A DNA stretch of 64,000 bases from Cyclobacterium amurskyense (GTDB taxonomy: Bacteria; Bacteroidota; Bacteroidia; Cytophagales; Cyclobacteriaceae), in NCBI RefSeq assembly GCF_001050135.1, contig NZ_CP012040.1, positions 372,001-436,000 on the forward strand. Reading direction: 5' to 3'. Shown one piece after another: positions 54,781 to 63,706 of the stretch. A program made the translations under genes and the position numbers. Position 1 is the first letter of the stretch, and each line of letters starts with the position of its first letter. A model generated the notes under the pieces. The model made no database searches. It saw only the letters and a list, made by a program, of their open reading frames with translations, and had not been told where the DNA came from.

Positions 54781-56412
54781 TTAATAACCTGGATTTTGTT
54801 CCAATGCCGGATTGATATCAATCTCTGATAAAGGGATTGGAATTAATTCCATGTCTGCTGTTATGCTACCTGTTTTATCAATTACTTTATAATGACCGCT
54901 CATTGGCCCAGACGTTTCCACAGAGTAATCCGTATAATTGGCCGGATCATCAGTCAATTTCATTCCATAAAATTGTTTGTTCATTACCTCTTCAAAAATG
55001 CCCCACCTACGGATATCCATGTATCTGATTGTTCTTTCAATACAAAACTCTACCCTTCTTTCTCTCCGTAAAATTTCCGTCAGCTTAGCAGGATCTGTCT
55101 CCGTAACCATTGGCATCATTACAGCTTCTCTCCCTCTAATCTCATTGATGGTCTGATCGAGTAGGTCCTTATTAATTATGTCACCATTTTCGATCTTAGC
55201 CTCTAAATAACTCAACAGCACTTCTGCGTACCTCAACAAAATGATATCGTCTCCTGAATTTCCAAAATCACCTGCATAATCTTCAGTAACATATTTCTTC
55301 CACCCATAGCCAGTGGCACCTGGTAAAGCTGCAATGTTGTTTGAAGCCCTATCTGGATGAGCTAAAAACAGCCTTCCTCTAAATTCGGTGTATTCTGGAA
55401 GAAAAATGCTGGCATAAAGCCTTGGATCCCTGTTGTCAAATGGGTTTTCGGGATCGTACAATGGCGAATCTTCTATGGGAAGACCATCATTCATTAAAAA
55501 CGCATCTACCATGCCCTGATAGGGATTGACTTCTGAATATCCACCGTAAAATTCTGGGTGGTGGTTTCTTTGGTTGTGTGTGTTCCCATAAAGACCAGCA
55601 ATACAATTGGTAGACAGGATAATCTCGCTACTCCCCTCACCTGCTTCTTCAAAAATCGTTTTGTATCTAGGATCTATTTCATGCACCTGCAGCCCAATAA
55701 TCTCTTCATAAACAGCAATTGCCTCAGCCCATTTTTCATCAATCATCAGCAATCTACCTTTGATACCCAGAGAAGCAGCTTTAACTATTCTGCCTTTTTC
55801 ATTCTCTGGCCTACTAGCAGGAAGATCGGCTGCGGCAGCAGTTAGTTCCTGTATGGCAAAATCCACCACTTCAGTCCTTGAATTACGGGTTTGAGTATTG
55901 GCCTCTTCAATGGTCATTACATTGGTGATCAAAGGAACACCACCGTAAAGAAGTGACATGTAGAAATATTCGTAAGCCCTTAAAAATTTGACTTCTGCAA
56001 TCCACTCATCCTTTATTGTCTGATCCATTTCTACACGCCCAATGTTCTCGAGGAAATAATTGGCTTTGAAAATGGTCCTGTATGCCCTTTGCCAAATGGC
56101 CAATACCACTTGCGTATCAGCCGCTCTTAAGTAACCACTGTATATATTCCCCACAGATCCAAATTTGTAGCTGGAGTCATCTGTAGCGCTAGAAAGGATC
56201 AGTAGCTCATTTGTATAGGAGTTATTACCTACATTACTACCATTATAAACACCAGTGAGCGCAAGCATGGCGTCACTTTGACTGTTCCAGAAGGATCCTT
56301 CTGACAACTGAACCAAGGGCTGTTCATCCAACCAATCCTGGCAACCGGTTTGACCGATCAAGATCAGAATAGACAAAACACTAACTAAGCCTAATTTTTT
56401 ATATGTTTTCAT
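54781..56412 (-). CDS. SusD/RagB-family surface lipoprotein 3
   Basis: The ATG at 56412 gives a lipoprotein signal (KLGLVSVLSILILIGQTGC-Q) followed by DWLDEQPLVQLSEGSFWNSQSDAMLALTGVYNG. A longer in-frame start (56484) would overlap the SusC3 stop and lacks a signal, so it is rejected. TPR helices (EWIAEVKFLRAYEYFYMSLLYGGVPLI) and the RagB C-terminal motif LLRYAEVLLSYLEAKIENG with RRERRVEFCIERTIRYMDIRRW are present. It partners SusC3, 17 bp upstream, and opens the enzyme part of block B. Confidence 0.93.
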   Translation of the reverse strand: MKTYKKLGLVSVLSILILIGQTGCQDWLDEQPLVQLSEGSFWNSQSDAMLALTGVYNGSNVGNNSYTNELLILSSATDDSSYKFGSVGNIYSGYLRAADTQVVLAIWQRAYRTIFKANYFLENIGRVEMDQTIKDEWIAEVKFLRAYEYFYMSLLYGGVPLITNVMTIEEANTQTRNSRTEVVDFAIQELTAAAADLPASRPENEKGRIVKAASLGIKGRLLMIDEKWAEAIAVYEEIIGLQVHEIDPRYKTIFEEAGEGSSEIILSTNCIAGLYGNTHNQRNHHPEFYGGYSEVNPYQGMVDAFLMNDGLPIEDSPLYDPENPFDNRDPRLYASIFLPEYTEFRGRLFLAHPDRASNNIAALPGATGYGWKKYVTEDYAGDFGNSGDDIILLRYAEVLLSYLEAKIENGDIINKDLLDQTINEIRGREAVMMPMVTETDPAKLTEILRRERRVEFCIERTIRYMDIRRWGIFEEVMNKQFYGMKLTDDPANYTDYSVETSGPMSGHYKVIDKTGSITADMELIPIPLSEIDINPALEQNPGY

Positions 56413-56429
56413 AATCAGAATATCTTTTA

Positions 56430-59400
56430 TTAAAACCTTACATTTACACCCACCACATAGGACCTGATAAGCGGATAAAACCAATCTGCTCCTCCTGTTT
56501 GCATTTCAGGATCCCAACCTTTATAAAATTTGGTGATCGTGAAAAGGTTTTCACCGGTGACATACAAGCGCACATTGTCTAGGAAGGTATCTCCAATAAG
56601 GCCCTCTGGTAGCGTATAGCCGAGTTGCACGTTTTTCAACCTTAAGAAGGTGGCATCCCGGTTCCAGAAATCAACTGGATTGGAATTGTAGAAACCAGAA
56701 GCGGTAGCGATGATTGTTGGATAAGCCGCATTGGGATCTGGATTTTCAGGTGTCCATCGGTTTTCATAAAAATCCCTTTGCACATTACTATTGTTCTCCA
56801 ATGGAAAGAAGAATTGACCAAGGGTCACAAAAGCATCCCTACCTCCTTCTCCTTGAAACATAATGTTAAAGTCAAAATTCTTGTAATCCCCATTCAGTAT
56901 AAAGGCATAGGTACTAAGTGGCAAAGGCTTGCCTATCACGCTTCTATCATAGGTGGAATTCACCACACCGTCTGGCACACCATCAGGTCCACTGATATCC
57001 TTGTACTTTATTCCTCCAGGGATGGCCAAATTTGAAAAGGGTTGGGTGGCATAACTCGCAACATCGGCTTCACTTACAAATAATCCATCGCTCATAAACC
57101 CATACCTGCTCCCTATCGGATGACCTATAAACAAGCCTCTTGAAATATCTCTTTCAAGGTTGGCAATTTCTAACACCTGATTCTTCACGACTGAGAAAAT
57201 GGCCGACGCACCGATATTTAATTCTCCTATTGAATTTCTGTAGCTAAGGTCAAAATCCCAACCTTTGTTTTCCACCTTAGCGGCATTGGATTCAGATGGG
57301 GTAGCCCCTAACAATCTGGAAACTGAAACTGGATAAAGAATATCATTTGTGATCTTCACAAAATACTCTCCTGAAAATGACAGCCTATTTTCCATAAGTG
57401 CCAAATCAATTCCTATATTAGTCATTGTTGTTGTTTCCCATGTGATTTGCTTATTGGCAATAGTCGTCACCGCTCCTCCAGCTGAGAGCGAGCCTCCAAA
57501 TGGATAATTCTGACCTAAAGCAATCAAGTCCTGATAAGGATAATTGGCAATGGATTGGTTACCCAATTTCCCCCAAGAACCCCTGATCTTGAAATCTGCA
57601 ACCCAAGGAAATGCATTCTGAAAAAAGTCTTCTTGTGCTACCCTCCAACCTGCAGAAAAAGAAGGAAACAACCCCCATCTACTTTCCTCTGGGAATCTGG
57701 AAGAACCATCGTAGCGAAAATTTGCCTCCAATAGATATTTATCCTGGAAGTCATAATTTACTCTTCCAAAATAAGAAGAAAGAGTATTTCTTGCCGCACC
57801 TCCATTATTAGTTGCGCGAACAGTTGCTCCTGCATCAATTTCATAAATTTCATTGTTTGGAAACTCATCTCTGAAAGCTCCCAGGTATTTTGAGCTATAA
57901 GCTTGAGCAGATCGTCCCAAAAGCACCTGAAAAGAGTGATCATCAATATCCTTATTGTACTCTAGAAAAGCTTGAAGCGTCAAAGCTGAACTTTGGTACC
58001 ATCCAGTCCTTAAACTATTTCTTTGAATTGCATAAGTAGAAGTGATAGGATAGGTCGAAATAAAAGTTTTACTTTCAGTAAGCCCTTGGGTGTAACCGGC
58101 CTGACCTGTAATTTTAAGGTCCTTTGTGATTTGGTAGATCATACTACCATTCGTATAGATATTGGATTCCTCCCCGGACACAAAGGATTGGCTGTTTAAA
58201 TCTGCTTCTGGATGAGAGGTCTCATTTCGGCCGTACAATCCATCAGCTGTAAAGCCTGGTATGGCATTTGAATTCCTCATGGCTCCGGCAATTATATTCC
58301 CTATACCTCCATTGCCATAAGGAGCAGATGGTTCATTGGAACTGGTTTTATTTCCGGCCAATTTGACACTGATGCTTAATTTATCACTTAGCTTACTATC
58401 CAGGTTAAGGCGCAAATTAATCCGATCGGCATTGTTCTTTTGGATAATACCCTGTTGGTCATAATAGCCTAAAGAGAACATGTATCGCGTTTCAGCAGTA
58501 CCACCACTTACAGAAAGGTCATGCTTGGTTTCTGTACCTTGACCTGAACCAAACAAATGCCCAATATGATCAAAATTGGGATAGTCAGGATTATTTCCAG
58601 CTCTGAAAAAATCAATCTCTTCATCTGTATACCTCCTTTGTTGCCCTAAATTCAGGTTATTTTCATTGACTGCTAATCCATATTCCCATGAATTCAACAT
58701 CTCAGGAATCATGGTTGGGGTTTGACTGCTTACATAAGCATTGTACCTAAATACAGGCGTTCCTGATTTTCCTTTTTTGGTTTCAATAAGAATAACGCCA
58801 TTTGCAGCTTTCGACCCAAAAATAGCAGCAGATGCGGCATCCTTTAACACAGAAATGCTTTCAATATCATTGGGATCTACATCATCCAGAGAAGATTCTA
58901 TCATGTCCACAAGTACCAAAGGGCTATTGCCTGCGGAACTAAAAGTACCTTGTCCCCTTATTAACAAAGAGGCACTGTTTTTACCGGGATTACCCGAACT
59001 TTGACGTACAGAGATCCCACTCATCTGCCCTTGTAAAGCAAGGGATGATTTAGGTACAGACCTTTTTTCCAATGCTTCATTGGTAACAGTAGAAACAGAA
59101 CCTGTTAAATTCACTTTTTTCTTGGTACCATAGCCTACCACCACCACTTCTTCCAAACCTTTAAGATCTTCTTCTAAAGCTATGTCAATAAGATTCCTTC
59201 CTATAATTGGTACTTCTTGGGTAATAAACCCAATGGACGAGAAAATCAAAACTTCAGATCCATCTGGAACATTTAAATTATAATTGCCCTCCACATCAGT
59301 GACAGTCCCCATAGACGTTCCTTTAACCAAGATGTTCACTCCTGGTAAACCAATTCCATCCGATTGGGAAGTAACCTTCCCTCTTATACTAATGGCTTGA

Positions 59401-59552
59401 TTAGCATCATTAATACCCACTATATACCTTGTAGATTTGGAAGTCTCTATCCCAAAGGCAAATCCGGCCCCAGTAAAAACTAGTGGCCCCAAGATCCCCA
59501 GAAACAAGAAACTTAATAATCTGGTAAGTGGTCTGTAAATTAATTTTTTCAT
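56430..59552 (-). CDS. SusC/RagA-family TonB-linked outer membrane transporter 3
   Basis: Signal region about 12-33. A carboxypeptidase-like domain has ISIRGKVTSQSDGIGLPGVNILVKG. TonB-box region LEEVVVVGYGTKKKVNLTGSV. Plug motif LVLVDMIESSLDDVDPNDIESISVLKDAASAAIFG, in which the usual V-D-G-V is V-D-M-I. The barrel ends SYVVGVNVRF with a terminal Phe. 1040 residues, complete. It imports the block B substrate with SusD3 and is the first gene of a minus-strand run down to 40943 with short gaps. Confidence 0.94.
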   Translation of the reverse strand: MKKLIYRPLTRLLSFLFLGILGPLVFTGAGFAFGIETSKSTRYIVGINDANQAISIRGKVTSQSDGIGLPGVNILVKGTSMGTVTDVEGNYNLNVPDGSEVLIFSSIGFITQEVPIIGRNLIDIALEEDLKGLEEVVVVGYGTKKKVNLTGSVSTVTNEALEKRSVPKSSLALQGQMSGISVRQSSGNPGKNSASLLIRGQGTFSSAGNSPLVLVDMIESSLDDVDPNDIESISVLKDAASAAIFGSKAANGVILIETKKGKSGTPVFRYNAYVSSQTPTMIPEMLNSWEYGLAVNENNLNLGQQRRYTDEEIDFFRAGNNPDYPNFDHIGHLFGSGQGTETKHDLSVSGGTAETRYMFSLGYYDQQGIIQKNNADRINLRLNLDSKLSDKLSISVKLAGNKTSSNEPSAPYGNGGIGNIIAGAMRNSNAIPGFTADGLYGRNETSHPEADLNSQSFVSGEESNIYTNGSMIYQITKDLKITGQAGYTQGLTESKTFISTYPITSTYAIQRNSLRTGWYQSSALTLQAFLEYNKDIDDHSFQVLLGRSAQAYSSKYLGAFRDEFPNNEIYEIDAGATVRATNNGGAARNTLSSYFGRVNYDFQDKYLLEANFRYDGSSRFPEESRWGLFPSFSAGWRVAQEDFFQNAFPWVADFKIRGSWGKLGNQSIANYPYQDLIALGQNYPFGGSLSAGGAVTTIANKQITWETTTMTNIGIDLALMENRLSFSGEYFVKITNDILYPVSVSRLLGATPSESNAAKVENKGWDFDLSYRNSIGELNIGASAIFSVVKNQVLEIANLERDISRGLFIGHPIGSRYGFMSDGLFVSEADVASYATQPFSNLAIPGGIKYKDISGPDGVPDGVVNSTYDRSVIGKPLPLSTYAFILNGDYKNFDFNIMFQGEGGRDAFVTLGQFFFPLENNSNVQRDFYENRWTPENPDPNAAYPTIIATASGFYNSNPVDFWNRDATFLRLKNVQLGYTLPEGLIGDTFLDNVRLYVTGENLFTITKFYKGWDPEMQTGGADWFYPLIRSYVVGVNVRF

Positions 59553-60180
59553 ACTTTTGTGGTCGTAGATTAAACTTAGTTTTTCTGCATTTCCTATTCA
59601 TTTTAAGATTCCAAATCGATACAAATGAGTAGGATCAATATCTGGCCGGAGATCATCCCACTGACCTCCGGCTTTTCTATTATTTCACCATATGCTATAA
59701 TAGCAAGATCTATTAGCACTATGATAATCTTATTACCAAATTTAATTATTACATATTCGACAATCCTATACTTTTTACTAGATCTAAGATACTATCTTAT
59801 AGAATTGTTAAATTTTAATGTAATAGACAATAAATACGCTATTAATTACCCAATGAAGTTTTTTTATAATTATTAAGCTATTATTTATCCCTTTAACCCG
59901 AAATATGTAATAGACATTCTATTACGTGCTGAAATCGCTTTAAAATCAGCCACTTCGTTGCTGTTTTCAATTTCACCATAGCGGTGCTATGCTAAAATCT
60001 CCAAACAGTCTGATTTTCTTGCGATTGCAACACTCATTACGAATCCTATTACATAATCCGGGTTTAAGCAGAAATTATAAATAAAATTGGGCGTACCTGT
60101 CCCCACTCCCAGAAGGGAGTTCTATATTTAAAAGAAAATCAGTTGGTTATTTAAACACAAACAGCCTAATTAAGCAAAAA
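59553..60180. other. Spacer between the sulfatase and SusC3, with repeat copy G
   Basis: No gene. Repeat copy G lies at 59895-60063. A possible minus-strand promoter with TAAATTTG (plus-strand CAAATTTA, 59737-59744) is about 185 bp before SusC3; it matches the Bacteroidota -7 consensus, but the -33 box is weak. Confidence 0.45.
59895..60063 (+). repeat. MITE-like repeat copy G (internal deletion)
   Basis: It starts AACCCGAAATATGTAATAG and ends CTATTACATAATCCGGGTT. It retains the CATAGC/GCTATG hairpin but lacks the CCCGT/ACGGG and CCTGAC/GTCAGG hairpins. 169 bp. It is flanked by TTT on the left and TAA on the right, like copy E. Confidence 0.93.
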
Positions 60181-61731
60181 TTACTTCATGAGCACTGGAA
60201 CTGGGTGATCCATTTTCCCAGGGCTTCTTTGGTTAAGACCGGGCTGACCGCTATTTCCCAAATCATTTTTGGCAATGGCTGCCAATTCCGTCAAGCTTTT
60301 TACTATCTCAGGCTTTTCAGCAGCCAAATTATGAGAAGAAGTAACATCATTCACGACATTAAACAAAAGTGGCTGGTTCTCTTCCCCTTCTTTAAAATAC
60401 GGATGAACCTTAAACTCCTTTAAAGGCAGGAATAATTTCCACTGACCGGATCTTATGGCTTGAAGTTGATCCATATAGTAATAGTAAAAAACATCGTGAG
60501 GGGTTTTTGCATCCTTTTCTCCTAGAATCAGTGGAAGAATGTTTTTACCATCAATAATCCGATCTTGGGGAACCTTGGCTCCTGAAAGAAGGGCAAAGGT
60601 CGGTAGAAAATCCATAGTCGTCGCCATCTCCTCGCTTACGCTTCCCGCTGGAACTGTACCCGGCCACCAGAAGATAGTTGGTACTCTAAATGCCCCCTCA
60701 GCAGTAGTATAGCCTCGACCTGATAAAGGAAAGTTCGTTCCTCTTACTGTACTTTCAGGGTCATCGGTCATTGGAGCACCATTGTCTGAGGTGAAAACTA
60801 CGATTGTATTTTCATCTATCCCAAGCTGCTCTAGTTTATTCATTATTTGACCAACTGACCAATCCAACTCCTCGACACTGTCTCCCCAAGGGCCTCCTTT
60901 ACTTTTACCTTTGAAAGCCTCACTAGCAAAGGGTTTGGTAGTACTTCCAGGCATGGCTTGAGGCAGGTAAAGGAAAAATGGTGTATTTTGGTTTTGGTCT
61001 ATAAATTCCAAAGCCTTTTCAGTGTAATCTTTGGTCAACAAATTTCTATCAACTCCTGCCTGCACTACTTTACTGTTTTCCATTACAGGCAATGGAGGCC
61101 AATTCGACCCATTAAATTTTGTCCCGATCCGTTGACCGACCTCTTGGGTCATGTCATCACTATAAGGTATGCCATAAAAATAATCAAAGCCCTGATTGTT
61201 TGGTAAAAATTCTGGCTGGTCTCCCAAATGCCATTTCCCTATAAGGCCTGTTTTGTAGCCAACGCTTTTTAGCACTTCTGCTATTGTTACTTCTTCAGGA
61301 TTTAATCCATAAGGTGAAATAGGACGCAAAACCAGCCCATCTCTAGGATTGACATGCATGCCTACCCGCTGAGAGTAACAGCCTGTCATAATAGAAGCCC
61401 TAGAAGGCGTACAAACTCCTGCAGTAACCAAAAAATGGGTAAACTTCCGGCCTTCTTTGGCCATCCGATTTAATTCCGGAGTGCGGATCACTTTTGAGCC
61501 AAAAGGCTCAATGTCTCCATAGCCCAAGTTGTCGCAGAATATTATAATAAAGTTAGGTGTCTTTTTTAAAGTATCGATTTGCTCCAAGACCTTATGATTA
61601 TCCCCTACCCCTGCTTTCAACACTTTAGCATTAAGCTGAGCATAGCTCATGAACAATAAGAAAAAACAAGCTAAATAAATGGAAAGGCAATACCCTTTGC
61701 TCCTTTGAAATAAATTAGAAAAGATTTCCAT
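60181..61731 (-). CDS. S1-type sulfatase (arylsulfatase A-like)
   Basis: A signal or membrane-anchor segment (CLSIYLACFFLLFMSYAQLNAK) is followed by the metal motif NFIIIFCDNLGYGDIEPFG and the formylglycine motif C-T-P-S-R in AGVCTPSRASIMTGCYSQR. The later ligands are in GLIGKWHLGDQPEF and VVFTSDNGAPMTDDP. 516 residues, complete. The Cys must be oxidised to formylglycine; the SUMF1-like protein in this window lacks the needed cysteines, so another maturase is expected elsewhere. It is exported, and removes sulfate esters from the glycan or a phenol sulfate. It lies upstream of SusC3 on the same strand. Confidence 0.93.
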   Translation of the reverse strand: MEIFSNLFQRSKGYCLSIYLACFFLLFMSYAQLNAKVLKAGVGDNHKVLEQIDTLKKTPNFIIIFCDNLGYGDIEPFGSKVIRTPELNRMAKEGRKFTHFLVTAGVCTPSRASIMTGCYSQRVGMHVNPRDGLVLRPISPYGLNPEEVTIAEVLKSVGYKTGLIGKWHLGDQPEFLPNNQGFDYFYGIPYSDDMTQEVGQRIGTKFNGSNWPPLPVMENSKVVQAGVDRNLLTKDYTEKALEFIDQNQNTPFFLYLPQAMPGSTTKPFASEAFKGKSKGGPWGDSVEELDWSVGQIMNKLEQLGIDENTIVVFTSDNGAPMTDDPESTVRGTNFPLSGRGYTTAEGAFRVPTIFWWPGTVPAGSVSEEMATTMDFLPTFALLSGAKVPQDRIIDGKNILPLILGEKDAKTPHDVFYYYYMDQLQAIRSGQWKLFLPLKEFKVHPYFKEGEENQPLLFNVVNDVTSSHNLAAEKPEIVKSLTELAAIAKNDLGNSGQPGLNQRSPGKMDHPVPVLMK

Positions 61732-62273
61732 TTTATTAAGCGTTTAATAAGTCGAAGTATCTATTTTCGGAATGATAAAAATATGGATTTTAAAACAAAA
61801 ACACCTATAATATCTTCCAAGTTACTGGTATTATATAATGAAAAAACCTTAACAAACGGAAAAGACCATTATTTACCCCATTCGAAAAAAATTAAAATTA
61901 GAACATCCCACAAAAAGAATGATCAAGCATTTTTATCCCCCTCGAATTAGGCAATGGATCTTTTATTAACTGACCGTAACGTTCTACAATTAAAATCCCT
62001 TATTCATGTGGTAAGGCAGATTATTAAAAAAAACCTTCTAAATTCTAAATTTTGGCTAAAGCCACCTGCAACGAAGCAATCCTACAAATGGGCTAAAGCC
62101 CATTCCTATTGAATTCAATTGGTTGAACATAGATTTTGAGTAAGGATTTGAGGTTTATTTTTCGTATTTTGAATTCAAATTGACAGCTTAAACAAAATCC
62201 AAAGCCAAGAGATAGAAGACCTTAATAATATTGCGTTTTTTTTTAAGCTATCATGACACTTTAACCCAGAACA
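61732..62273. other. Spacer with direct repeat R1
   Basis: No gene is seen between the sulfatase start and the DUF5996 gene, which are divergent. Direct repeat R1 (62008-62115) is listed separately. Both promoters must lie here. Confidence 0.55.
62008..62115 (+). repeat. Direct repeat R1 flanking the DUF5996 gene
   Basis: A 108-bp segment with CTCTAAATTTTGGCTAAAGC-type core and the hairpin GGGCTAAAGCCC; it ends CCTATTGAATT. It is about 85% identical to 63368-63475 in the same orientation. Confidence 0.85.
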
Positions 62274-63191
62274 ATGACGACAAAATCCCTAACCACCGAA
62301 TGGCCAGTCCTTGATTTTGCAGCCATGCAAGACACCATTGAGACCATCCACCAATGGCTACAAATAATAGGTAAAATCCGTTTAAAAACCATGCCCTGGC
62401 AAAACCACTCCTGGCACACAACATTATACCTCTCTCCAGTAGGTTATTCTACTCAGGCCATTTGTTTTGATGGTGGTATTTTTGAAATAGAGTTAGATTT
62501 TATCCACCATCAACTGCACATCAAATCTTCAAATGCTGAAACGCAACATATTGAGCTAAAAACAATGAGTGTAGCCGACTTTTACAAAGTACTTTTTGAA
62601 AAGCTAGCGGCGTTAGGAATTGACGTTGAAATTCATGGCAGTCCAAACGAAATGGAACCAGCCATTCCTTTTGCCAGCAATACTGCCATCAGTACATACG
62701 ATCCTATAGCTTCCAACCTACTTTGGAAAGCTATGCTTAAATCAAATGGAGTATTCAATAAATTTCGAAGTGGGTTTATAGGTAAATCCAGTCCTGTACA
62801 CCTATTCTGGGGTGCCTTTGATTTGGCTATAACCCGTTTTTCTGGAAGGCCGGCACCCCTACATCAGGGAGGCGTACCCAACATGCCACTCGACGTAATG
62901 CAGGAAGCCTATTCGCATGAAGTAAGTAGTGCGGGATTCTGGCCAGGATCCAAAGATTCGCCCATGGCCGTTTATTATGCCTATGCCTATCCCGGTAATG
63001 AAGCCTATGCAAAGCAAAAAGTTTTACCGGAACAGGCATTTTACAGTCCTGAAATGGGAGAGTTTTTCCTAAAATATGAAGACGTACAATCCTCCTCTGA
63101 CCCGGAAAAAACATTGATGGATTTTTTACAGACCACCTACGAGGCAGCAGCCAATACTTCTAACTGGGACCGAGAGGCATTGGAAAGGTAA
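62274..63191 (+). CDS. DUF5996-family protein
   Basis: 305 residues with no signal peptide. Motifs of DUF5996 are visible: WPVLDFAAMQDTIETIHQWLQIIGKIRL, the HSWHTTLYLSPVGYSTQAI strand, LFWGAFDLAITRFSGRPAPLHQG, and the late SAGFWPGSKDSPMAVYYAYAYP. Biochemical function is unknown for the family. It is a single gene between direct repeats R1 and R2, in the opposite direction to block B, and perhaps an independent insertion. Confidence 0.85.
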   Translation: MTTKSLTTEWPVLDFAAMQDTIETIHQWLQIIGKIRLKTMPWQNHSWHTTLYLSPVGYSTQAICFDGGIFEIELDFIHHQLHIKSSNAETQHIELKTMSVADFYKVLFEKLAALGIDVEIHGSPNEMEPAIPFASNTAISTYDPIASNLLWKAMLKSNGVFNKFRSGFIGKSSPVHLFWGAFDLAITRFSGRPAPLHQGGVPNMPLDVMQEAYSHEVSSAGFWPGSKDSPMAVYYAYAYPGNEAYAKQKVLPEQAFYSPEMGEFFLKYEDVQSSSDPEKTLMDFLQTTYEAAANTSNWDREALER

Positions 63192-63367
63192 AGAGCCAAT
63201 GTTTTAATAGCTACGTTTTTTGGTAGGAACACTTATCTGTAAACTTTTTTATCTCAATTATTCTTCACCACCGGTGTCTGAGCCTGTCGAAGCCAGCGGT
63301 ATCGAAGTCGGGTGAATGAGCGGAGCAGAAGTCAACCTGAGGCCTCAACAATTAGACCCCCTATCTA

Positions 63368-63475
63368 TATGGAAAGGTAGATTATTAAAAGAACCTTCTT
63401 AACTCTAAATTTTGGCTAAAGCCAGGTTCTACGATGCAATCTTATAAATGGGCTGAAGCCCATTCCTATTGAATT
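63368..63475 (+). repeat. Direct repeat R2 flanking the DUF5996 gene
   Basis: The second copy of the 108-bp segment at 62008-62115, 1360 bp away, with the variant hairpin GGGCTGAAGCCC. Same orientation. Confidence 0.85.
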
Positions 63476-63675
63476 GTTTTTTTGAACAATGGGTTCGGGT
63501 GGAATTCAGAAATTGAAATAATAACAAATCCTTTCAATAGCCCCTAGCTTTAGCTTGGGGATTTCGGTAATTCACTCGTCTTTGGGGTTTTAGCCCAATC
63601 ATAAATAGGTGGTGGTATCCTTTTATTTAAGCGATAAACCCTGATTTACGAAAGTTAAAAACTTTCAGCATTTTA

Positions 63676-63706
63676 GGTCTAAGTTACGCTTCGCTAAACT
63701 TAGACC
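63676..63706. repeat. Isolated perfect 10-bp hairpin
   Basis: GGTCTAAGTT and AACTTAGACC enclose an 11-nt loop, with no adjacent gene or T run. It probably belongs to an intergenic repeat. Confidence 0.6.

Noticed and set aside
54781..56484. Longer start for SusD3
   Set aside because: It would overlap the SusC3 end and put 24 non-signal residues before a perfect lipoprotein signal.
59737..59763. Firm promoter call for SusC3
   Set aside because: The -7 element matches, but the upstream box is weak and the spacing short; mentioned only as a lead in the spacer entry.
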